DNA of 13,270 nucleotides from Chloroflexota bacterium. Lineage in GTDB: Bacteria > Chloroflexota > Anaerolineae > Anaerolineales > Villigracilaceae. Below, piece after piece: positions 5,203 to 12,927 of the stretch. How positions within the stretch are numbered: position 1 is the first letter of the stretch; the number at the start of each line of letters is the position of its first letter. Position numbers and translations under genes: made by a program. The stretch lies in NCBI GenBank assembly GCA_021823555.1, contig JAKANW010000026.1, forward strand, positions 1 through 13,270, in the 5' to 3' direction. The notes under the pieces were generated by a model, which was not told where the DNA came from, made no database searches, and saw nothing but the letters and a program-made list of their open reading frames with translations.

Positions 5203-6636
5203 ATGGACACATCTCCCACCTTTGATGCAGCCGGACTCGATTATCAGAAAACTCGTATTGCCCACTGGGATGCAATTGCCATCAAGCGCGACAATTGGCG
5301 CGGCTGGGGTGGCTGGTATCACCGTCGCATCCGGGAGATTTATCGCTTTCTCACGCCCCCCAATCGGCGCGTATTGGAGGTCGGTTGTGGAGAAGGCCAT
5401 TTGCTGGCGGCGCTCCAACCCTCACGCGGCGTGGGCGTGGATTTCTCGACTGAGGCCATCCGACGCGGACAGGCCAAATACCCGGGCCTTGAATTCATCC
5501 TGGCAGACGCCCACGATCTTTCCGCGGTCCAGGGGCCATTCGATATTATCATCCTGTCCGACACGGTTAACGAACTGTGGGATGTTCAACGCGTGCTGGA
5601 GCAGGTCCGCCCGTTGTGCTCGCCACACACACGCCTGATCCTCAATTTCTACAACGGATTGTGGCAATTGCCCTTGTGGCTGGCGCAATCCTTGAACCTG
5701 GCCACTGCCATGCTGCCACAGAACTGGTTGACCCCCAATGATGTTCAGGGCATGTTAAACCTGGCCGGGTTTGATGTCATTCGCAGTACGCAGGAAATTC
5801 TCTGGCCGTTGCCGCTGGGCGGATTTTTCAATAAATTCCTCGTGCGGCTTTGGCCTTTCAGCCATTTGACCCTGTCCAACTTTATGATCGCCCGCCCCGC
5901 TCCGTGCCCGGCTGAAACGCCAAAGGTTTCGGTCATCGTTCCGGCCCGCAACGAATCAGGCAACATCAAAGCCATCTTCGAGCGCACGCCAAAAATGGGG
6001 CGCCAGACCGAACTGATCTTCGTCGAAGGCCATTCCCGCGACGATACGTTCGCTGCCATCGAACGCGAAACGGCGGCGCATCCCGACATCCCCATCCTGC
6101 TCTTCCGTCAAACCGGCATCGGCAAAGCGGACGCGGTCCGGCTTGGCTTCGAGAAAGCCAGCGGCGACGTGTTGATGATCCTCGACGCCGACCTGACTGT
6201 TCCACCCGAAGACCTGCCGCGCTTCATGGACGCGCTGGTCTCCGGCAGAGGCGAGTTCATCAACGGCGTGCGTCTGGTCTACCCGATGGAAAAAGAAGCC
6301 ATGCGCGTCCTGAACTTCCTCGGCAATAAGTTCTTCAGCCTGGCCTTTTCCTGGATCCTGGGGCAACCGGTTAAGGATACCTTGTGCGGCACGAAAGTAC
6401 TCTGGCGCAAGGATTACGAGCAAATCGCGGCCAACCGCGCCTACTTCGGCGACTTCGATCCCTTTGGCGATTTTGACCTGATCTTCGGCGCAGCCAAACT
6501 CAATCTCAAGATCGTTGACCTGCCCATTCGTTACCGCGAGCGCACCTACGGTTCCACCAATATCTCGCGTTGGAAACATGGTTTATTACTCCTGCGCATG
6601 GTCTCATTCGCTGCGCGCAGGATCAAATTTGTATAA
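5203..6636 (+). CDS. Bifunctional SAM methyltransferase / GT2 glycosyltransferase
   Basis: This 477-residue protein is a two-domain fusion. Residues 1-230 are a class I SAM-dependent methyltransferase with motif I VLEVGCGEGH (57-66) and an acidic strand-end Asp80 in GVGVDFS. Residues 241-477 are a family 2 glycosyltransferase of the dolichyl-phosphate-mannose-synthase type: VSVIVPARNESGNI starts the fold, FVEGHSRDDT follows, the metal/nucleotide DAD is at 328-330, and the C-terminal GSTNISRWKHG matches the family end. No C-terminal membrane anchor is evident, although the final helix is amphipathic. The enzyme would act at the inner face of the membrane, transferring a sugar from an NDP-sugar to a lipid phosphate; the methylation target is unknown. 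Such fusions exist in other bacteria. ATG 5203 is preferred to TTG 5167 because the latter lies in the promoter. Confidence 0.9.
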   Translation: MDTSPTFDAAGLDYQKTRIAHWDAIAIKRDNWRGWGGWYHRRIREIYRFLTPPNRRVLEVGCGEGHLLAALQPSRGVGVDFSTEAIRRGQAKYPGLEFILADAHDLSAVQGPFDIIILSDTVNELWDVQRVLEQVRPLCSPHTRLILNFYNGLWQLPLWLAQSLNLATAMLPQNWLTPNDVQGMLNLAGFDVIRSTQEILWPLPLGGFFNKFLVRLWPFSHLTLSNFMIARPAPCPAETPKVSVIVPARNESGNIKAIFERTPKMGRQTELIFVEGHSRDDTFAAIERETAAHPDIPILLFRQTGIGKADAVRLGFEKASGDVLMILDADLTVPPEDLPRFMDALVSGRGEFINGVRLVYPMEKEAMRVLNFLGNKFFSLAFSWILGQPVKDTLCGTKVLWRKDYEQIAANRAYFGDFDPFGDFDLIFGAAKLNLKIVDLPIRYRERTYGSTNISRWKHGLLLLRMVSFAARRIKFV

Positions 6637-6648
6637 CCGGGAACATTA

Positions 6649-7305
6649 ATGACCTCAAAACCTGTAACTCTCAGACTCCTTCCGAAAGATCAATACAAGG
6701 GAGTCAACCAATACGACCCAATCAAATATTATTACTGGCCGGTCTTTGGCCGCATGTACCGCCGCCGCGTGGAACTGGCTCTCAGCCAATGCGCAGGCGG
6801 GGAGCGCGTGCTCGAAGTCGGCTTTGGGACCGGGCTGGCCTTTCCGAACCTGCACGACATGTACCAGGAAATCCACGGCCTCGACCTGACCGCCGATATC
6901 GAAGCCGTGAAATCGGTCTTCGAGCCATCCGGCATTCCGCTTGACCTGCGCGCCGGCGATGTGCTGCACATGCCTTACCAGGACAATTATTTCGACACCG
7001 TCCTGCTGGTCAGCATCCTCGAGCATCTCAAGCCGGATGAACTGAAGCAGGCCTTCGTCGAGGCGCGACGCGTGCTCAAACCCGGCGGCCAGATGGTCTA
7101 CGGATCGCCAGTCGAACGGCCCTTCATGGTCTTCATGTTCCGCCTGCTCGGGCACGACATTCGCGGCGAGCATTTCTCCACCGAAAAAGAGATCGCCGCG
7201 GCCGCACATCGTGCTTTTGAATCAGGAGATGTCCTGCAAATGAAAAGTACACCGCCCATCTTCGGAGCGGTGTACGAGGTCGGCCACTTCAACAAAGCCA
7301 AATAA
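6649..7305 (+). CDS. Class I SAM-dependent methyltransferase
   Basis: This 218-residue protein is a class I methyltransferase of the Methyltransf_11/UbiE-like group. Motif I is VLEVGFGTGL (54-63), the ribose-binding acidic residue is Asp79 in HGLDLT, an AGDVLHMPYQDNYFD strand follows, and then ILEHLKP and RRVLKPGGQMVYG, the usual post-motif elements. The N-terminus, rich in Tyr (YDPIKYYYWPVFGRMYRRR), may dock on a lipid or protein. It begins 12 bases after the MT-GT2 stop and is probably cotranscribed with it. A terminator follows its stop by three bases. The substrate is unknown; a sugar or polyprenol-linked acceptor in the glycan pathway is plausible. Confidence 0.9.
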   Translation: MTSKPVTLRLLPKDQYKGVNQYDPIKYYYWPVFGRMYRRRVELALSQCAGGERVLEVGFGTGLAFPNLHDMYQEIHGLDLTADIEAVKSVFEPSGIPLDLRAGDVLHMPYQDNYFDTVLLVSILEHLKPDELKQAFVEARRVLKPGGQMVYGSPVERPFMVFMFRLLGHDIRGEHFSTEKEIAAAAHRAFESGDVLQMKSTPPIFGAVYEVGHFNKAK

Positions 7306-7308
7306 CAG

Positions 7309-7338
7309 TGGTGCGGACTGGCAATCCGCACCATTTTT
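7309..7338 (+). terminator. Rho-independent terminator
   Basis: A 9-bp perfect stem (TGGTGCGGA at 7309-7317 with TCCGCACCA at 7325-7333) has a 7-base loop and is followed by five T residues (7334-7338). It starts three bases after the methyltransferase stop and ends the plus-strand operon. Confidence 0.9.
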
Positions 7339-7357
7339 ATTGGAATAAAGAATTTTG

Positions 7358-7433
7358 TGTCATTCTGAGGGAGCGAAGCGACCGAAGAATCCCGCCGCTT
7401 CGCGGCGGAGACCCTTCGCTACGCTCAGACATT
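7358..7433. repeat. Palindromic repeat between convergent genes
   Basis: TGTCATTCTGAG at 7358-7369 faces CTCAGACA near 7424-7431, so the outer ends are imperfect inverted repeats with AGCGAAGCGA / TTCGCTACGC inner arms. A perfect inner hairpin, CCGCCGC TTC GCGGCGG, is at 7392-7408. The ends share TGTCATT with the 1128-1211 element, but the GAGCGAAGCGACCGAAGAATC body is a different subtype. The stretch encodes no gene. It lies between the terminator and the stop of the convergent minus-strand gene. Confidence 0.7.
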
Positions 7434-7466
7434 TCCAGGAAATAATTTTCTTACCCCGAATTCACG

Positions 7467-9470
7467 TTATTTGCAAGCGGAAATATCCAACAAGCGGCGG
7501 AAATCCTTGCGGTAGTCATCGGGAGCACGGATCCCATTCACCTGATCCACCACTTTGACGCAGGGATCCTGCAAGAGCGCCCGGGCCACCGCGTCCCATT
7601 GTTCCTCCCATTCATAGATCCCAAAGTACACATAACGATAACCGGCGCGGTTCAACACGTGCGGATCGGGATGGGCCACCAGCGCCTCCCAATCGGTCTT
7701 CGGCACATACCAGGTGTCGTACGAGTTCGAGTAGCGCCCAAAGACCGTCACCGCCCGCACGGGCACCGGGTCGAACACCTGCGCGCCAGGCTCCAGCTTG
7801 TTCCAGTATAGGCCGGACATGTGCGCATCCATATCATGGATGAAGTCCGGCAGGACCGGTTTCTGCGCCGCGATCAATTCGACGCCGAAGAGCACCAGCC
7901 CGCCAAAGATCGCAACGAATCCCACCGCCCCCAAGCCTGCCCACACAGCCTCGGCTTTTTTCTTGGCCCAAACCCATCCCAACGGCGCCGCGTACAACGT
8001 GGCCGGCGTGATGAAACTATTCAGCAGGCGGCTGTTGGCGCTAATGCCCGCCGACCCGGCATACTGAACGAACAGGGCGATCATACCCGTCGCGGCGCCC
8101 GTGACCAGTGCGGCTTCCCACCAGCGCTGGGCGCGGATCATTTTGACGCCCCACACGAAGGCCAGCGGCAGTGCCAGCAATACCGGGCCGATCTCAAGCA
8201 AAGCGAGCAGCAACTGGGCGGGATTGGTCAAAGTCAACCTGCCTAAGTGGGCAGAGACCACAGACGGCAGGATGGAAAAGGTGAGGCCAAAAGTATGATA
8301 GCCTTCCGCAACATGTCCCAGAAGTCTCTGCAGGGTATCCTGCGCGATGGAGGTCAGCACACCGCCCTGGAAAGCGGCAAAGGCCAACGCGGCGACCATC
8401 ACACCAATCCAGGCAAACGCTTCTCGTGGAATCCTTTTGGTCTTTTGCAGGAATAAATAAACGATGACTGCCACGATCAAATTCGGCAGCAGCGCCAGGA
8501 AATCGAACTCGCTGCCCAGCGCCCAGGCCGACAGCAGGATGACCAACACCGCGGCCATCTTCCAATCGCGCCAGCGGCGATACAGCAAAAGGATGAGCAT
8601 GACAATCAACGGGACGATCACACCCGTGCCATTGTGAACCATGACCGCCGGATCGTTGATCCCATTGGAAAAGGCGAACGGGAAAGCCATCGGCCCGGCA
8701 CCCTGGATCGCCCAGGGCTTTAGCAAGGCTTGGGCAAGATTTTTATCCGTGATGGAACCGGAACCGATCAACGTAACCTGCTTTGAAATAGACTCAACCA
8801 TCGCAGGCGGCAGGAACAACAGGATCCAGCGCGCCCCCGAGGAGAAAGCCGCGAAGACTCCGCCCAGGACTCCCGCCAGGTGGCTGCGCGTCATGCGGCG
8901 CGTCCACAAGTACGCGCACAGGATCATCAAGCCGAAGACCAGGCCGCGTGCGAAATCCAGGCCGGTCCAAGGAAAGATGTTCCCAATCCGCATGAGCTGT
9001 GCCCCGAACAGCAGGAGCAGGTAATGATAGCCAAAGATGAATTTTGGATCGAGCGCAAAATGAGGCGGGATGCTCCCGGTGGCCATCAGTGAGACGGTTG
9101 GCAGATTCTGGTAATCGTCGAAGATGTCCAGGCCGAAGCCAATGATGGTGAACACGTAAACGATCAGCCCCAGCGCGATCATTTGCCCCGGCGAGAAATA
9201 AAATAAATTCCAGCCTTCTTTCAAACGCGGCCAGGCGAAGGCCAGGCCAACCGCCAGCATGATGAGGCTCCCGCCCCAGAAAGCGACGGTCACCGGCAGG
9301 ACTTGAGCCAGCAAATTGGAAAGCCATAGCTGGGCGATCAAGCCGAAACCGATTCCCAGCACCAAACGCTCGCGACGCGGCAGGTTGAGTCCGATCATGA
9401 CTAGCCAGCCGCCAGCCACCCACAAGACAGCCCAGAAAAGGAAGAAGAGCAAGGATAATAAAGCTGACAT
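7467..9470 (-). CDS. Large polytopic membrane protein, possible GT-C glycosyltransferase
   Basis: This 667-residue protein has about 13-15 hydrophobic segments and then a soluble tail from about residue 555. I do not recognise a named family. The layout resembles GT-C type, polyprenyl-phosphate-sugar dependent glycosyltransferases. An acidic pair sits in the first large loop (IFDDYQNL, Asp118-Asp119), followed by PPHFALDPKFIFGYHY before the next helix; loops with such acidic residues hold the GT-C catalytic Asp. The tail (RYSNSYDTWYVPKTDW, then YRYVYFGIYEWEEQW) is aromatic-rich and probably periplasmic or surface-facing. Its ATG at 9470 is seven bases from the stop of the upstream methyltransferase, so the two are likely cotranslated. 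It could instead be a polymerase or ligase of the Wzy/WaaL kind. The GT-C call is inference. Confidence 0.8.
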   Translation of the reverse strand: MSALLSLLFFLFWAVLWVAGGWLVMIGLNLPRRERLVLGIGFGLIAQLWLSNLLAQVLPVTVAFWGGSLIMLAVGLAFAWPRLKEGWNLFYFSPGQMIALGLIVYVFTIIGFGLDIFDDYQNLPTVSLMATGSIPPHFALDPKFIFGYHYLLLLFGAQLMRIGNIFPWTGLDFARGLVFGLMILCAYLWTRRMTRSHLAGVLGGVFAAFSSGARWILLFLPPAMVESISKQVTLIGSGSITDKNLAQALLKPWAIQGAGPMAFPFAFSNGINDPAVMVHNGTGVIVPLIVMLILLLYRRWRDWKMAAVLVILLSAWALGSEFDFLALLPNLIVAVIVYLFLQKTKRIPREAFAWIGVMVAALAFAAFQGGVLTSIAQDTLQRLLGHVAEGYHTFGLTFSILPSVVSAHLGRLTLTNPAQLLLALLEIGPVLLALPLAFVWGVKMIRAQRWWEAALVTGAATGMIALFVQYAGSAGISANSRLLNSFITPATLYAAPLGWVWAKKKAEAVWAGLGAVGFVAIFGGLVLFGVELIAAQKPVLPDFIHDMDAHMSGLYWNKLEPGAQVFDPVPVRAVTVFGRYSNSYDTWYVPKTDWEALVAHPDPHVLNRAGYRYVYFGIYEWEEQWDAVARALLQDPCVKVVDQVNGIRAPDDYRKDFRRLLDISACK

Positions 9471-9477
9471 CGATTCT

Positions 9478-10299
9478 CTATTGGATCGGTTGCGCAGCTA
9501 CAACGCGAATGAGGGTAACAGAATCTTCCTGCGCATCGCCGCTCAGAAATTCCGGCTGGATGCGGGGACGCGCCTTTTGGAACTCCACTTCATCGCGCTC
9601 GAGGGCGGTCACATCCACCGACTCGAAAGATTTCTGGAAAATGCGGCGGTAATCCCAAACGCGGCAACGATTGTGATTGCTGGACGGATTCAGCCAGCCG
9701 TACCAAACGTTCTTCGAATAGCACAACATCTCGAAAGGATACTTGAAAAAATGATCTCGCAAATCCACAAAATGGATGTGGAGGCCGTCGAGGTTGGTCA
9801 ACGCGGCCAGGGCACACGTGATCCCTTCCACGTCATCGAGATGCTCATAGACCGAGTTGCTGATAACCAGGTCTACCGGAGCGATATCTGTCGGCTTCAC
9901 GTCGCGGATGTCGGCCTCCAACAGCATAATGCGCTCATTTCGAGGCCTCACCAACTCTCCGTCGAGGCGCAGATGCGCTTCGTATCGGGGCAGGAGGGCG
10001 CGGTTGTGAACGTCATCCGGTGGGGCGAATTTCTCGCACAGGACGACCGAGTCCGCGCCCGCTTCGAGCAGGCCCACACCAATGTCGAAGCGTCCGCCGT
10101 AACCAAAAACCATCACACGCTTGCCCTTGAGCGAGACGCCGCGCCCGGACAACACATCCCCGTAACGCTGGACGGCAGCCTGCGGGTCGCGCGTTTCGAG
10201 GCCGGGTTGAATGACCCACGAACGCAGCAACAAAAAGCGCACCATCTTTTCGGGCAGAAAGTGGCGGGCAAGGCGTGGAAGAAGATAAGGAAGATTCAA
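9478..10299 (-). CDS. Class I SAM-dependent methyltransferase
   Basis: This 273-residue protein carries a Rossmann motif I in a divergent form, VMVFGYGGRFDIG (63-75), an acidic strand-end in VVLCEKF (about 86-92), and a DLVISNSVYEHLDDVEG segment typical of Methyltransf_11/23 proteins. A VDLRDHFFKYPFEMLCYSK stretch follows, seen in glycan-locus methyltransferases. The start is TTG at 10299. It is the first codon after an in-frame TGA, and AGGTG lies five bases upstream. An ATG at 10245 would remove a conserved-looking N-terminal LPxLARHFLPE helix and has no ribosome binding site. The gene lies between two large membrane proteins on the same strand. The target is unknown. Confidence 0.85.
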   Translation of the reverse strand: MNLPYLLPRLARHFLPEKMVRFLLLRSWVIQPGLETRDPQAAVQRYGDVLSGRGVSLKGKRVMVFGYGGRFDIGVGLLEAGADSVVLCEKFAPPDDVHNRALLPRYEAHLRLDGELVRPRNERIMLLEADIRDVKPTDIAPVDLVISNSVYEHLDDVEGITCALAALTNLDGLHIHFVDLRDHFFKYPFEMLCYSKNVWYGWLNPSSNHNRCRVWDYRRIFQKSFESVDVTALERDEVEFQKARPRIQPEFLSGDAQEDSVTLIRVVAAQPIQ

Positions 10300-10449
10300 T
10301 CAAACACCTGTCTCATTTTTCGCACCGAGTGGAGCCGATGGTCGAGTAGCTGTAGCCACAGGAAACAGCGTACCGAGACCCAGCGGAGATGAAACACAAT
10401 TGCAGACGAAGCATCTCGTCTCCGACCCTCGGTCCCCATTCGACGCGAA
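10300..10449. repeat. Gap filled with two nested palindromic elements
   Basis: No gene is seen here. On the plus strand 10340-10353 (GGTCGAGTAGCTGT) and 10365-10380 (ACAGCGTACCGAGACC) are imperfect inverted arms; the GGTCTCGGTAC...TACTCGACC pattern resembles a widespread palindromic repeat. A second pair, ACCGAG...GGAG (10372-10388) and CTCCGACCCTCGGT (10420-10433), encloses AGACGA (10404-10409) and TCGTCT (10416-10421), a six-base stem with a six-base loop. A CGCGAATT run (10444-10451) touches the stop codon of the next gene. No T-tract was seen, so a terminator is not supported. Confidence 0.6.
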
Positions 10450-12840
10450 TTAATTGCTATTCAAATATTTTTCACAGCCGCTGGGATTCTGGCGCGGCGC
10501 GAGCAGTTGGATGCCCGTGGCTTTGTCGGTCAGCACCGGTTCGTAGAAACACAGGGTGGGCGCGGAAACCCAGGTGACCCACAGATCGTTCTCTTCCCAG
10601 AATACACCGGTTTTTTTGATGTTGACCTTGAGCGGCTCGGTCAGGATCAAAGCGAAGCGCTTGCGGGACAGGTCTTGATAATAGGGCTGGAAATAGGCGG
10701 CGTTGGAGGCCATGGCCTGATCCATCATATATTTCTTTTCGTACTCCGGCACGAACGGCACGCCGCGGATATAACCAAAGGTCAGCAGTTGACGCTGATC
10801 CATGAACAACACTTCGCCATGCTGGGAGGCGTCTGACACCGCACTGCGGATTTCGTTCAGCGCCTGGCTGGTCTCCTGCACGGTAGGGTAATCCAGCCAC
10901 TGGGCGTATCCCGCAGATGGATTGAACGGCGTGAATTGATAGGCTGGCTGGAAGGCCAACAGGCAGATCATCGCCAGCGCCCAGGCGGGCCAGCGCTTCA
11001 CACCCAGACCCTGAGCCTGCTCCGCTGCGAGGGACTCGGCGCGGCGTCCCGTCAGCACATACAGGCCAAGCACCGTGACCAGGGTCAGCGTGCCAATGTA
11101 CATGTCGAGGTTGTGCAAGTCGCCGCCGCCGCCGATCTTGGTGCTGATGACCAGGCCCGCGCCCAAAAAACCGGCCAGCGCGCCCCATAAGGCCAGATGC
11201 TGCCAAATATCCAATTTCCAGCGATGCGAGCGCATCAAGTAGACCAGCAATGCAATCAACGGCCCGGTCATCATAGCCATCAGGAACACGATGCCCGGCC
11301 CCAGCGTGGAGTTCGGCCACAGGCGGTACCACAACAAAGGCTGTTTGGAGGTCAGGGTGTCGCCGCTGGAGAATTGTTGCAGGTAGCCCAGTTGCAGCAA
11401 TAGGCCCGGCCCCGCGCCCAGCAGAGTCATTGCCACGGTTGGCAGCAGGCGGCGGAACCAGTTCCCTTTGCGGGTCGGATAATACAACAGGAGGTCGGTC
11501 AACGCGCCCCAGGCACCTGGCGCTACCACCCACGTCCAGCGGCTGACGCCAGCATAGAGGCTGGCCGCCACCAGCGACGCGCCGCGCACGACCGGCGAGG
11601 GCGAAAAAGCGAAAGCCGCTACGATGGCCGCCACCAGCATAAAGGGCGGATGCAGGGGTGCGATGATGATAAAGAAGGCTGAGATCCACAGAAACACCCC
11701 GCTGCGCAAAACGCCCCCAGACAACTTACGCGTCAACACCCAGGCAAGGAGGAAGGAAGGCAGCGTCAGCAGGAAAACGTTCCACAAGCGGTGCATCCAG
11801 ATCGGCAATCCGTTCCACAGGAACAGCACTCCCCATAAGCTATATCGTCCCGGCGTGTTGTAGGGGTCGGGGATGACGCCGCTGTAGTGATACACAGCTT
11901 GTCCGAAGACCAGCGAATAGTCATACAGGCGGTTGCCCTCCGACCACGAAAGCGAGAACGGATCGCTGACGACATTGAAAAGCAAACTGATGAAGGCTGA
12001 CACGAGCACCAACACCCCGGCGGATAGTCCAACCGTTTCCAGCGAGACGAGGCGGCCTGGTTCCGTACAAACCAGCAGCGCGGCCACCCACAGCGCTGCC
12101 AGCACAATCGCGAAACGGATGTTGGGGTACAAAATATATCCGCCCGCGCCGATGATATAGCGATAGGCAAACGGCGCAACCAACGCCAGAGCCGCCAATA
12201 CCGGATTCCACTTTCCAAGGCGGGAACGGAATCCCAAGATCGCCAAACGGATTCTTTCCCCCACCGGCTCATAGATCAACAACATGGCGAGGGCCGCCAG
12301 CCACAGGGCCGCCATACCAGCCTTCGCCAGCAACGGATTGTGGATGACAATGCGCACCTCATGTCCCATGCGCGGGGCCAGGAACCAGGCGAAGGTCAGC
12401 GCTAGTTCGTCCCAGCCAAAGGGTTGAGTCCGCTTGGGGACGAAGAGCCAAGCCAAAAGTCGGATGAGACCCGCCGCCACGAGGAACTGAGTCCACGGGC
12501 CGGTAAGAATCGCTTTCCAGGGCGAGAGCAGATAGATCCAGGCCAGCAGTCCGGCCAGCACAACTGCCGCGGGCCAGCGGAGGGTCGTCCATTTTTCAGC
12601 CAGGGATTGAATCCGTTGCGGCTGCCACAGGCTGAGCATCAGCATCGCCAGGCTGAGCAGCGCCAGGACGATGTATACAGCGACTGTCAGCCAACCGAGC
12701 GGCGTGAGCAACGTATCCCACGCCTGGTCGGGAGACCAGATGGTCTGGATTTCCAGATATGAAAACACCAGCCCGGCTATCAAGCCGAGCGCCAATAATC
12801 CGCGTAAATTGTTGGGAACAGATTCTTTCGTTTGGTTCAT
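10450..12840 (-). CDS. Very large polytopic membrane protein, possible GT-C glycosyltransferase
   Basis: This 796-residue protein has about 15 or more hydrophobic segments over residues 10-640 and a soluble tail of about 150 residues. I do not recognise a named family. A conserved-looking loop, DPFSLSWSEGNRLYDYSLVFG (about 293-312), holds Glu301, Asp307 and aromatic residues, and then HYSGVIPDPYNTPGRYS; this resembles acidic-loop regions of GT-C mannosyl-/glucosyl-transferases and relatives. A KIGGGGDLHNLDMYIG segment lies before the last helices. The tail has alpha/beta character (LFMDQRQLLTFGYIRGVPFVPEYEKKYMM). The second large membrane protein (9470-7467) has the same plan. ATG 12840 is preferred to 12882, since the extra codons only translate a repeat. 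A CATAAT six bases before the ATG may be a -10, again near-leaderless. The function call is inference. Confidence 0.82.
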   Translation of the reverse strand: MNQTKESVPNNLRGLLALGLIAGLVFSYLEIQTIWSPDQAWDTLLTPLGWLTVAVYIVLALLSLAMLMLSLWQPQRIQSLAEKWTTLRWPAAVVLAGLLAWIYLLSPWKAILTGPWTQFLVAAGLIRLLAWLFVPKRTQPFGWDELALTFAWFLAPRMGHEVRIVIHNPLLAKAGMAALWLAALAMLLIYEPVGERIRLAILGFRSRLGKWNPVLAALALVAPFAYRYIIGAGGYILYPNIRFAIVLAALWVAALLVCTEPGRLVSLETVGLSAGVLVLVSAFISLLFNVVSDPFSLSWSEGNRLYDYSLVFGQAVYHYSGVIPDPYNTPGRYSLWGVLFLWNGLPIWMHRLWNVFLLTLPSFLLAWVLTRKLSGGVLRSGVFLWISAFFIIIAPLHPPFMLVAAIVAAFAFSPSPVVRGASLVAASLYAGVSRWTWVVAPGAWGALTDLLLYYPTRKGNWFRRLLPTVAMTLLGAGPGLLLQLGYLQQFSSGDTLTSKQPLLWYRLWPNSTLGPGIVFLMAMMTGPLIALLVYLMRSHRWKLDIWQHLALWGALAGFLGAGLVISTKIGGGGDLHNLDMYIGTLTLVTVLGLYVLTGRRAESLAAEQAQGLGVKRWPAWALAMICLLAFQPAYQFTPFNPSAGYAQWLDYPTVQETSQALNEIRSAVSDASQHGEVLFMDQRQLLTFGYIRGVPFVPEYEKKYMMDQAMASNAAYFQPYYQDLSRKRFALILTEPLKVNIKKTGVFWEENDLWVTWVSAPTLCFYEPVLTDKATGIQLLAPRQNPSGCEKYLNSN

Positions 12841-12874
12841 AAAATTATTATGCTCGCGTCGAGCGGAGGTTGAA

Positions 12875-12927
12875 AGCCGCAATCGAGACGAAAAGCGCTT
12901 CGTCTCCGCTCAGCGCGAATTGCGGCT
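12875..12927. repeat. Palindromic element containing the flippase-gene stop codon
   Basis: Perfect 9-bp outer arms AGCCGCAAT (12875-12883) and ATTGCGGCT (12919-12927) enclose perfect 8-bp inner arms GAGACGAA (12885-12892) and TTCGTCTC (12899-12906) with a six-base loop. The right half overlaps the end of the flippase gene, encoding its last residues (SRNSR) and its TGA (12910-12912). A related core, CAGACGA...TCGTCTCC, lies at 10403-10422 beside another stop codon. The remaining gap to ATG 12840 also has a small GCTCG-ACG-CGAGC palindrome. Confidence 0.8.

Noticed and set aside
7392..7408. Terminator for the minus-strand gene
   Set aside because: The hairpin is strong but no T-run follows it on either strand, and it is the centre of a larger palindromic repeat.
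9316..10392. 358-codon plus-strand open frame
   Set aside because: It is antisense to the methyltransferase and crosses two minus-strand genes; it is a shadow of their codon use.
11766..12272. Minus-strand frame within the large membrane gene
   Set aside because: It is an off-frame shadow of the 796-residue protein, rich in Arg, Trp and Cys with no domain.
12841..12882. Longer start at 12882 for the 796-residue protein
   Set aside because: The added codons translate the palindromic gap and have no ribosome binding site.
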